A DNA stretch of 29,170 nucleotides from Gracilibacteraceae bacterium (GTDB lineage: Bacteria > Bacillota > Desulfitobacteriia > Desulfitobacteriales > Syntrophobotulaceae): the NCBI GenBank assembly GCA_031263945.1, contig JAISEW010000231.1, forward strand, positions 1 to 29,170, written 5' to 3'. Of this stretch, positions 7,410-13,943 are shown one piece after another. Every line of letters starts with the position of its first letter. Positions within the stretch are counted from its first letter, which is position 1. The notes beneath the pieces were generated by a model that worked only from the letters and a program-made list of their open reading frames with translations, searched no databases and had not been told where the DNA came from. The translations under genes were made by a program, and so were the position numbers.

Positions 7410-7516
7410 TTTGAGCTTTTCCGACAGGTGTCGCGGGGGAGTTACAATACATAGTAGTTACCCGCGCCGCTTAGCTGCCGCTTGTTTTTTTTGCCGGGAT
7501 AATGTAAACTGTTCCT

Positions 7517-9226
7517 ATGAAACTCACAGCCTGCCTGATAACTAAAAATGAGGAACGCTGTCTGGCCCGCTGTCTCGACAGCCTGCGGGAGGCCGTGGAC
7601 GCCATCGTGGTCGCCGACACGGGTTCGGAGGACCGGACGCGGGAAATCGCGCGGGCGCGGGGAGCGCGGGTCATAGAGATCCCGTGGCGGGATGATTTCG
7701 CTTGGGCGAAAAACCGGGCGCTGGACGAGGCTGACGGTGATTGGATCTTATTCCCGGACGCGGACGAATATTTTGCCCCCGGCGGGGCGGCGGCGCTGCG
7801 GGCCATGCTGGAAAACGGCGCCTCGGCCCTGGCGGGAACGGATGGCGTAGCGCTCCGGCGTTATGAAGGGACGGATTTTTCCGCGTCTTCATACACCGCC
7901 GTATTGCGCGTGTTTCGCCTGGACCCCGCTTTGCGCTATAAGGGCGCGATCCATGAAGATCTGCGTCGGGCCGGGGCGCCGCCGCGCATAATTGACGCGC
8001 CGCCCGCCGTCATATATCTCTGGCATGACGGACATGACCCTTCCCGCGCCGGCGCTAAGATCGCCCGTAATATGCGCGTCATGGAAAAACAGATCCGTGC
8101 CGGCGACAATGATCCTCTGCTTTTCTTTCATATGAGCAAGACTCTGGACCGGCAGAAAGAGCGGGAAAGGATCTGGGAATACAGCCGTGAGTTCTTGCTC
8201 CGGGACGGTTCTTCCTCGTCCGTCTGCCTTAAAGCCATGCTTCTGGCCGACATGGCCCTTGATTTCACGCCTGACGCGGCGCTGGCCCCGGAGCGCCGGG
8301 CCTGGCTGAAAGAGGAAGCTTTGCGCCGGTTTCCCGCTCAGCCCGCCGCCTATATCCTGGCGGCTGACGAATGTCTGGAACGCGGCGATTGGGGCGGCGC
8401 GCTGCCGCTGTACGCCAAGGCCGCGGAGTTGTGGCAAAACGGGTTTGATGATTTCGGCGATTCCGATTTCCGGCAGGAAAAATCCCGGCCGCTGGTTTAT
8501 GCCCGTTTGGGGCGCTGCCGGCAAATGACCGGCGACCTCGCGGGCGCGCGGGCGGATTTTGCCGCCGCCCTGGATCTGCAGCCGGACAACCCGGCGGCTG
8601 CCGCCGGTTATATCGAGTGCGGGCGGGCGGAGGACGCGCGGACGGTGTTTGAGTCGCTCTCCGCTTGGCTGACCCGCGGCCGCGCGCCACTCTCTTTTCT
8701 GGCGGCGGCGCGGGACAAACGCTGCGACATGCTCTACCTTTATTTATATGATCACGGGTCCGCTGGCCGGCTGCCGCTTCAATATTTCGCGACCATGCAG
8801 ATCTTGGTGGGCGCCTGGTACGCGGCGGCGACGGACTGCTGCGCCCTGATCCGGCGCCATCCGCTGTGGGGTGGAGATACGGCCGCTTTTTTCCCGGCTC
8901 TGACAGAAACGGAACGGACGGAAATCAGCGAAACCCTCGCGGAAGCCGCGGCGGGGTGTTTGCTGGCCGCGGGCGGCTGGCAGCCGCCCGGCCGGGTTCA
9001 GACTGATGAAAAACCGCCGGCGCCGGCCCGGTTTTTACAGGCTCTGGCCGCCGTGGCGCCGCCGGCGCTGAGTGACGCCGTCGGCCTTTGCCTGGGTGAA
9101 GATGTGGATCCCGGGCGGCGGGAGGGACTGGAGACGGCGCGGCGGACGGGAGAACGGCTGGCGGCTCTCGGCGCGCCGGAATCGGTGCGCTTGGTCTGGC
9201 GGGAGGCCTTGGCGTGTCTGGGCTGA
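7517..9226 (+). CDS. Family 2 glycosyltransferase with TPR-like C-terminal region
   Basis: A 569-residue cytosolic protein. Residues 1-100 are a GT-A glycosyltransferase family 2 domain: it begins LTACLITKNEE, continues with the nucleotide-binding VVADTGSEDRTREIA, and has the metal-binding DxD region in WILFPDADEYF. The later part is helical, with tetratricopeptide-like motifs (for example LPLYAKAAELW and LGRCRQMTGDLAGARADF around residues 295-360). This GT2-TPR layout is common in Clostridia and includes peptide or protein glycosyltransferases related to SunS; the acceptor here is unknown. Alternatives are an envelope polysaccharide enzyme. The ATG at 7517 lacks an obvious Shine-Dalgarno site. 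It is the first gene of a long plus-strand run and overlaps thiE by 13 bases. Confidence 0.8.
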   Translation: MKLTACLITKNEERCLARCLDSLREAVDAIVVADTGSEDRTREIARARGARVIEIPWRDDFAWAKNRALDEADGDWILFPDADEYFAPGGAAALRAMLENGASALAGTDGVALRRYEGTDFSASSYTAVLRVFRLDPALRYKGAIHEDLRRAGAPPRIIDAPPAVIYLWHDGHDPSRAGAKIARNMRVMEKQIRAGDNDPLLFFHMSKTLDRQKERERIWEYSREFLLRDGSSSSVCLKAMLLADMALDFTPDAALAPERRAWLKEEALRRFPAQPAAYILAADECLERGDWGGALPLYAKAAELWQNGFDDFGDSDFRQEKSRPLVYARLGRCRQMTGDLAGARADFAAALDLQPDNPAAAAGYIECGRAEDARTVFESLSAWLTRGRAPLSFLAAARDKRCDMLYLYLYDHGSAGRLPLQYFATMQILVGAWYAAATDCCALIRRHPLWGGDTAAFFPALTETERTEISETLAEAAAGCLLAAGGWQPPGRVQTDEKPPAPARFLQALAAVAPPALSDAVGLCLGEDVDPGRREGLETARRTGERLAALGAPESVRLVWREALACLG

Positions 9227-9864
9227 AATCAGCGAAGGATGTTTTCCTGGAAAAAGCCCTGCGCCTTTACGCGATCACCGACAGCTCCCATTTAGGAGGC
9301 CGCTCGCTGGCGGAGACGACGGAGGCGGTTTTACGCGGCGGGGCCACTATGCTGCAATTCCGGGAAAAAATATTGGGATTTGATGATTTTGTGGCCGCCG
9401 GCCGGGAGATCCGCGTTTTGGCCAGCCGTTTCGCCGTGCCTTTTATCGTCAATGACCGGGCGGAGGAAGCGGCGGCGCTGGAAGCGGACGGCGTTCATCT
9501 GGGGCAGGGGGATATGGAGGCCGGGGCGGCGCGCGCGCGGCTCGGCGCGGGTAAGATCATTGGGATCTCCGCCAGGACCGCCGCTCAGGCCGTGCGAGCC
9601 GAGGCCGCGGGAGCCGATTATCTCGGAGTCGGCGCGGTGTTTGCCACGGCGACCAAACCTGACGCCGCCGCCGTAAGCCTGGAGGTTTTGCGGGACATCT
9701 GCCGGGCGGTCCGGATCCCGGTCGCAGCGATTGGCGGCATAAACGCCGGCAACGCCGCGCTGCTGCGGGGGAGCGGGATCCGAGGCGTCGCGGTCGTATC
9801 GGCGCTTTTTGCCGCTCCGGCCCCGGAAGCGGCGGCCAGAGAATTATTGCGCGATTGGGAGTAG
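9214..9864 (+). CDS. thiE: Thiamine-phosphate synthase
   Basis: A 216-residue TIM-barrel enzyme joining HMP pyrophosphate and thiazole phosphate to make thiamine monophosphate. Visible signatures are MLQFREK (diphosphate-binding Gln/Arg/Lys), VNDRAEEAAALEADGVHLGQ (with the Asn and Asp used in catalysis and metal binding), GVGAVFATATKPDA (a variant of the GVGPVFPTxTK loop) and the phosphate-gripping AIGGINAGN. The start is GTG 9214, 7 bases after GGGAGG and overlapping the glycosyltransferase gene. No TPP riboswitch is seen before it, so control would come from the operon promoter. Confidence 0.95.
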   Translation: MSGLKSAKDVFLEKALRLYAITDSSHLGGRSLAETTEAVLRGGATMLQFREKILGFDDFVAAGREIRVLASRFAVPFIVNDRAEEAAALEADGVHLGQGDMEAGAARARLGAGKIIGISARTAAQAVRAEAAGADYLGVGAVFATATKPDAAAVSLEVLRDICRAVRIPVAAIGGINAGNAALLRGSGIRGVAVVSALFAAPAPEAAARELLRDWE

Positions 9865-9874
9865 AGAAACTTTT

Positions 9875-10537
9875 ATGATAGCATTACCCGCGAATATAAA
9901 GGGGATCGTTTTTGATATGGACGGCACTTTGCTGGACACCATGCCGGTATGGCGAGGATTGAGCGAGACGTTTCTGGAGGGTTACGGCGTAACGCTGTCC
10001 CCGGCCGCGGAAGCGGACTTGCTACCCCTGAGCCTGGAGCAGAGCGTCGCCTATTTTCACGAGTGCCTGAAAGTACCGGCGGCCAAAAAAGATATGCTGG
10101 CGGAAATTTATGCCATGGCGAATCGCAGATACCATAAATTGGCAAAACCTAAGGCCGGCGTCCGGGAATACCTGGAGCAGCGCGCGGCGGCCGGCTGTAA
10201 AATGTGCGTGGCGACGGTCACGGACCGGGCTATGGCGGCACAGGTCCTGGCCCGGTTTGAATTGCGCCGGTTTTTCACTGACATCTACACCTGTGATACC
10301 ATCGGCCGGCCCAAATCCGATCCGCGTTTTTTCCTTGACGTGGTTGAGCGGTTGGGGCTGAGCCCGGCGGAGAGCGCCGTGTTTGAGGATTCGCTTTATT
10401 GCATGCGCTCGGCCCGGGCGGCGGGATTGACGGTGATCGGCGTTTTTGACGCAGAGGCGGCCGCTGACGAAACGGCGGCGCGGGAATACTGTCATCAATA
10501 TATTTATTCTTTTACGGAGCTGACGGAAAATGCTTAA
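9875..10537 (+). CDS. HAD-superfamily phosphatase (phosphoglycolate phosphatase-like)
   Basis: A 220-residue HAD hydrolase with all four motifs: DMDGTLLDT (nucleophile and acid/base aspartates), a Thr in CVATVTDR, the Lys in GRPKSDPRFF, and the metal-binding acidic pair in VFEDSLYCMRSA. A helical C1 cap lies between motifs I and II. The start at ATG 9875 gives a normal N-terminus (MIALPANIKGIVFDMDG); the frame stays open further upstream into thiE but without support. It sits between thiE and thiD, overlapping thiD by 8 bases, so a thiamine-precursor phosphate is a possible substrate. HAD specificity cannot be read from sequence, so this remains a hypothesis. Confidence 0.85.
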   Translation: MIALPANIKGIVFDMDGTLLDTMPVWRGLSETFLEGYGVTLSPAAEADLLPLSLEQSVAYFHECLKVPAAKKDMLAEIYAMANRRYHKLAKPKAGVREYLEQRAAAGCKMCVATVTDRAMAAQVLARFELRRFFTDIYTCDTIGRPKSDPRFFLDVVERLGLSPAESAVFEDSLYCMRSARAAGLTVIGVFDAEAAADETAAREYCHQYIYSFTELTENA

Positions 10538-11330
10538 AGTATTGACGGTGGCCGGATCCGACCCCAGCGGCGGCGCGGGCGTCCAGGCCGATCTCAAAAC
10601 AATGGCGGCCCACGGCGTCTACGGTATGAGCGTCATCACGGCTTTGACGGCGCAAAACACCACAGGGGTATTTGAGGTGGCGGAACTCACGCCGGAATTC
10701 GTCGGGCGGCAGTTGGACGCCGTTTTCACCGATATCTTCCCTGACGCCGTGAAGATAGGCATGGTGTCTTCGATCGGCGTCATCCGGGTCCTCGCGGCCA
10801 AACTGCGGGAATACCGCGCCCCGCATATCGTGCTGGATCCGGTCATGGGGGCGACGAGCGGGGGACGGCTCATCCGCACGGAAGCCACGGCGGTCTTGGT
10901 GAGCGAGCTTTTTCCTTTGGCGGAAGTTATCACGCCCAATATGGCCGAAGCCGAAGAATTGAGCGGTCTGAGAGTGAGCAGCCGCCCGGAGATGTTTGCG
11001 GCGGCCGCGCGTCTGGCCGATGATTTCGCCGGTCATATCCTGCTCAAAGGCGGACATTTGCCGGACGGGGCGGACGATCTCCTTTACCGCCGCGAAAAAG
11101 CGCATTGGCTGAAAGGGGAACATGTGCCCAATTCCAATTCTCACGGCACGGGCTGCACGCTTTCCGCCGCCCTCGCCTGCCGGCTGGCGGCCGGCGCCGG
11201 CATGCGCGCGGGAGCGGAGCAGGCTAAAGCTTATGTGACCGGGGCTCTGCGCGCCGGTCTCGACCTGGGCCGCGGCCGCGGGCCGCTGGATCATATGTAC
11301 GCCCTGCCGGCCGCGACGGCGCCGGCATGA
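10530..11330 (+). CDS. thiD: Hydroxymethylpyrimidine/phosphomethylpyrimidine kinase
   Basis: A 266-residue ribokinase-fold enzyme that phosphorylates HMP and then HMP-P to give the pyrimidine substrate of ThiE. Signatures are VAGSDPSGGAGVQADLKT at the N-terminus, LDPVMGATSGGRL, and the anion-hole/catalytic motif NSHGTGCTLSAALA near residue 205. The length is typical of ThiD without fusion to ThiE or ThiN. ATG 10530 overlaps the HAD gene, and its end overlaps menG by 4 bases (ATGA), so translation is probably coupled. ThiC, ThiG and ThiL are not in the window. Confidence 0.95.
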   Translation: MLKVLTVAGSDPSGGAGVQADLKTMAAHGVYGMSVITALTAQNTTGVFEVAELTPEFVGRQLDAVFTDIFPDAVKIGMVSSIGVIRVLAAKLREYRAPHIVLDPVMGATSGGRLIRTEATAVLVSELFPLAEVITPNMAEAEELSGLRVSSRPEMFAAAARLADDFAGHILLKGGHLPDGADDLLYRREKAHWLKGEHVPNSNSHGTGCTLSAALACRLAAGAGMRAGAEQAKAYVTGALRAGLDLGRGRGPLDHMYALPAATAPA

Positions 11331-12079
11331 ACGAGGAAGGCGGCGGCAAAAGCCGGATGGTGCGGGATATTTTCGGTGAGATCGCCGAAAAATATGATTT
11401 CATGAACAGCGTCATGAGTTTGGGGCTGGATCGGCATTGGCGGCGGCAGGCCGTGCGGACGGCCCGGATCCGCACCGGACACCGGGTGGCGGATATTTGC
11501 TGCGGCACGGGGCGGCTGACTTTGGCGGCCCGCGCGGCGGCCGGCCGGGAAGGCGAAGTGGTGGGGCTGGATTTTTCCCCGGCCATGCTCTGCGTCGCCG
11601 CCGGGAACGTTGAGGCCGAGTGCAGACGAACAGGGAGCCATGTGGGCAGCATCAGCTTCGTGCAGGGGGACGCCGCGGAACTGCCTTTTGCCACGGCCAG
11701 TTTTGACGCGGTACTCATCGGCTGGGGTTTGCGCAATATAACGGACAGGGAGGGCGCCGTCCGGGAAATGCGGCGGATCGTCAAACCGGGCGGGCGGGTC
11801 GTGTCTCTGGATATGGGGCAGCCGCGCTTTCCGGGGATGAGCGCCGTATACTGGCCGGTTTTCGCCCGGCTGATCCCGTTTCTCGGCAGCCGGTGCGCGG
11901 GAGGCAAAGCGCGGGAATACGCGTACCTTTATGAGTCGGCGCGGTGTTTCCCTCCGCAGGAAGAACTGGCGGACATGTTCCGCCGCTGCGGGCTGACGGC
12001 GACCGGGGCGCTGGACCTGGCCGGCGGCGCCGTGGCTTTGGTATACGGCGAAAAGTCGCCGCTTTATCCGGGGGAATAG
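11327..12079 (+). CDS. menG: Demethylmenaquinone methyltransferase
   Basis: A 250-residue class I SAM-dependent methyltransferase of the UbiE/MenG family, performing the last step of menaquinone synthesis. Hallmarks are FGEIAEKYDFMNSVMSLGLDRHW at the N-terminus, the SAM-binding loop VADICCGTGRLTLAA, the acidic GLDFSPAML, and GWGLRNITDREGAVREM, which is family-specific. The later stretch VVSLDMGQPRFPGMSAVYW matches the usual LE(F/M)SxP region. The protein is slightly longer than average. It overlaps thiD by 4 bases. A quinone role fits the polyprenyl synthase at the window end, implying anaerobic or microaerobic respiration with menaquinone. Confidence 0.93.
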   Translation: MNEEGGGKSRMVRDIFGEIAEKYDFMNSVMSLGLDRHWRRQAVRTARIRTGHRVADICCGTGRLTLAARAAAGREGEVVGLDFSPAMLCVAAGNVEAECRRTGSHVGSISFVQGDAAELPFATASFDAVLIGWGLRNITDREGAVREMRRIVKPGGRVVSLDMGQPRFPGMSAVYWPVFARLIPFLGSRCAGGKAREYAYLYESARCFPPQEELADMFRRCGLTATGALDLAGGAVALVYGEKSPLYPGE

Positions 12080-12119
12080 CGCCGGGCAGCGCATCCGCGA
12101 TGAAATGAGGTGAGGAAAA

Positions 12120-12539
12120 ATGGCGGGCGGCAGCAGAACAGTGGCGGCGGCGGCTCTGAAAATGGCGATGACCGACAGCCGGGAAGCGGAAACTTTGCTG
12201 AAAAACGAGTATGCCGCGAATGGTGTTCGCGCCGTGGCGGTGGATTATGGCGGCGATTATCTCAGTTCCATCAAAAAATTGGTGGAAAGAGCGATCGTCG
12301 CCGCTAAACGCGAAGGGGTCATTCAGGCGACGCACGGCGACGAGGGCTCCGTGGCGGGGGCGATGAGGGAAGCTTTGAGTCAGATCATGCCCAAGGCCTT
12401 CGGACTGAATGTCGGCGGTAAGATAAGCGTGGCCCGTCAGGGCGAGCATTTGAGCGTCGCGGTTTTTTTCGGGGTCGGGCTTTTGCATCTCGACGAAATC
12501 GCCGTCGGCCTTGGGCATCGGGTGATATCAGACCGCTGA
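12120..12539 (+). CDS. HutP-family RNA-binding-like protein
   Basis: A 139-residue protein resembling Bacillus HutP, a histidine- and Mg-dependent antiterminator. The shared pattern is a GVIQ motif, then an EGSVAGAMREAL helix, a GLNVGGKISVARQG strand pair, and a final AVGLGHRVI corresponding to the GVGINHI end of HutP. The positions that I recall as metal-binding histidines (H73, H77) appear replaced by small residues, while the terminal histidine is kept, so ligand and RNA specificity probably differ. No hut genes are present. It is preceded by GAGGTGAGG and sits just before cmk. The family assignment is from remembered patterns. Confidence 0.7.
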   Translation: MAGGSRTVAAAALKMAMTDSREAETLLKNEYAANGVRAVAVDYGGDYLSSIKKLVERAIVAAKREGVIQATHGDEGSVAGAMREALSQIMPKAFGLNVGGKISVARQGEHLSVAVFFGVGLLHLDEIAVGLGHRVISDR

Positions 12540-12575
12540 CGGCGGAAGATCTTGCGCAAGAAAGGGGAAAAGCTT

Positions 12576-13286
12576 ATGCCGCTTCAGGTGGCCGTGGACG
12601 GGCCGGCCGGTTCGGGCAAGAGTACAGCCGCCCGGCGGCTGGCGCGGGAATTGGGGCTGGTGTATCTGGATACCGGCGCTTTTTACCGCAGCGTGGCGCT
12701 GTTAGTTCTGCGGCGGGGGGTCGACCCGGAGGACGAACCGTCTGTCACGGATATCAGCGCCGGGGCGCGCGTCTCTTTTCAGCCGGGGACGGGCGGCGGG
12801 CCGGATCGGGTTTTTTGCGGCGGCGAAGATGTGACGGAGGCTATTCGCCGGCCGGAAATCAGCCGCGTTGTTTCGGCTGTGGCCGCCCACGCCGCGGTGC
12901 GGGAAAATCTGACGCGGCAAATGCGTCTGCTGGCCGCCGCTCAGTCCGTGATCATGGATGGGCGCGACGTCGGTACGCATGTGCTGCCGGCCGCGGCGGT
13001 GAAGATATTTCTCACCGCCGCGGCGCGGGAACGGGCGCGGCGGCGCGCGCGCGAACTGGAAGCGGCCGGGCAGGCGGATGGTTTGACGGAAGAAGACGTG
13101 CTGGCGGAAATTGAAGCGCGGGACCGCGGCGACAGCAGCCGCGCCGCGGCGCCGCTGCGGCAGGCGGAGGACGCTTTCCTGATCGACGCCACGTTCCTCA
13201 GCCCGGATGAAGTGACGGCTCTGATCAAAGAGAAGGTGCTGGCATGGAAACAGGTGCGGGAAGGCGGGGAGGAAACGGAGAATTGA
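12576..13286 (+). CDS. cmk: Cytidylate kinase
   Basis: A 236-residue P-loop kinase making CDP/dCDP from CMP/dCMP. The Walker A motif is in VDGPAGSGKSTAARRLA, the nucleotide-monophosphate site in YLDTGAFYRSVALLVL, the IMDGRDVGTHVLPAAAVK segment is family-specific, and the LID region has RDRGDSSRAAAPL. ATG 12576 is preferred because AAAGGGGAA lies just ahead and MPLQVAVDGPAGSGKS is a standard beginning; an upstream in-frame TTG at 12552 is less likely. It overlaps the following acyltransferase by 4 bases. Confidence 0.95.
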   Translation: MPLQVAVDGPAGSGKSTAARRLARELGLVYLDTGAFYRSVALLVLRRGVDPEDEPSVTDISAGARVSFQPGTGGGPDRVFCGGEDVTEAIRRPEISRVVSAVAAHAAVRENLTRQMRLLAAAQSVIMDGRDVGTHVLPAAAVKIFLTAAARERARRRARELEAAGQADGLTEEDVLAEIEARDRGDSSRAAAPLRQAEDAFLIDATFLSPDEVTALIKEKVLAWKQVREGGEETEN

Positions 13287-13867
13287 ATTTTTTTTACCGG
13301 GTGGTCAGGTTCGTCTGCCGGATCATTCTTCTGCTGCGGGGGATGAAATTCAGCGGCCGGGAAAAAGTGCCCGTGACGGGCGGCATGATCATAGTCGCCA
13401 ATCATATGAGCGGTTGGGACGTTGTGGCCGTGGCCTGCGCCCTGAAACGGCAGGTGTACTTCATGGCAAAAGAGGAATTTTTTACCAGGCCGATCATCAA
13501 AACCGTCTTCAAATGGCTGCGCGCTTTTCCCGTCAAACGCGGCGCTCCGGATATGAAAGCCATCAAAAGAGCGCTGGAACTTTTGCGGGCCGGCGAGGTG
13601 GTGGGGATCTTTCCCGAAGGGCACCGCGGCAAAGCCGATGAGGAACAGGAACCGATGAGCGGCATGATTTTTCTGATGGAAAAAGCCGGCGTGCCGCTTG
13701 TGCCGGCGCGGGTGTACGGCACGGATAAATTCATGGACCCGCGGAGCAGACCCGGTATCGTCATAGGCGCGCCCATCAGCGCGGAACAGCTGGCGCCGGC
13801 GCCGGTAAAAAAAGACAGGCGGGCTTTGCAGGCCAGAGAAGTGATGACGCGCATCCGTGGTTTATAA
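13283..13867 (+). CDS. plsC: 1-acyl-sn-glycerol-3-phosphate acyltransferase
   Basis: A 194-residue membrane-associated acyltransferase converting lysophosphatidic acid to phosphatidic acid. The catalytic HxxxxD motif is NHMSGWD, and the second substrate-binding motif is GIFPEGHR with the conserved EG. An N-terminal hydrophobic helix (VVRFVCRIILLLRG) anchors it to the membrane. I place the start at TTG 13283, overlapping the cmk stop (TTGA) with GGGGAGG ten bases ahead; an ATG at 13244 lies well inside cmk and would add a charged, non-conserved extension. The cmk-plsC-ispH/S1 order is a recurring Clostridia/Negativicutes arrangement. Confidence 0.92.
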   Translation: MNFFYRVVRFVCRIILLLRGMKFSGREKVPVTGGMIIVANHMSGWDVVAVACALKRQVYFMAKEEFFTRPIIKTVFKWLRAFPVKRGAPDMKAIKRALELLRAGEVVGIFPEGHRGKADEEQEPMSGMIFLMEKAGVPLVPARVYGTDKFMDPRSRPGIVIGAPISAEQLAPAPVKKDRRALQAREVMTRIRGL

Positions 13868-13943
13868 AGAATTTTTCCTCCCGGAAGGATTTTATTCATC
13901 ATTGGCGAAAATTAACTAGATGCTTAAAAGGAGGTTCGCCGGT

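Noticed and set aside
9100..9213. TPP riboswitch ahead of thiE
   Set aside because: thiE starts inside the previous coding sequence, and the conserved TPP-binding words were not found.
13871..13894. TTCC-TCCC-GGAA hairpin followed by TTTTATT after plsC, as a terminator
   Set aside because: The stem has only four pairs, half of them A-T; too weak to separate plsC from ispH-S1.
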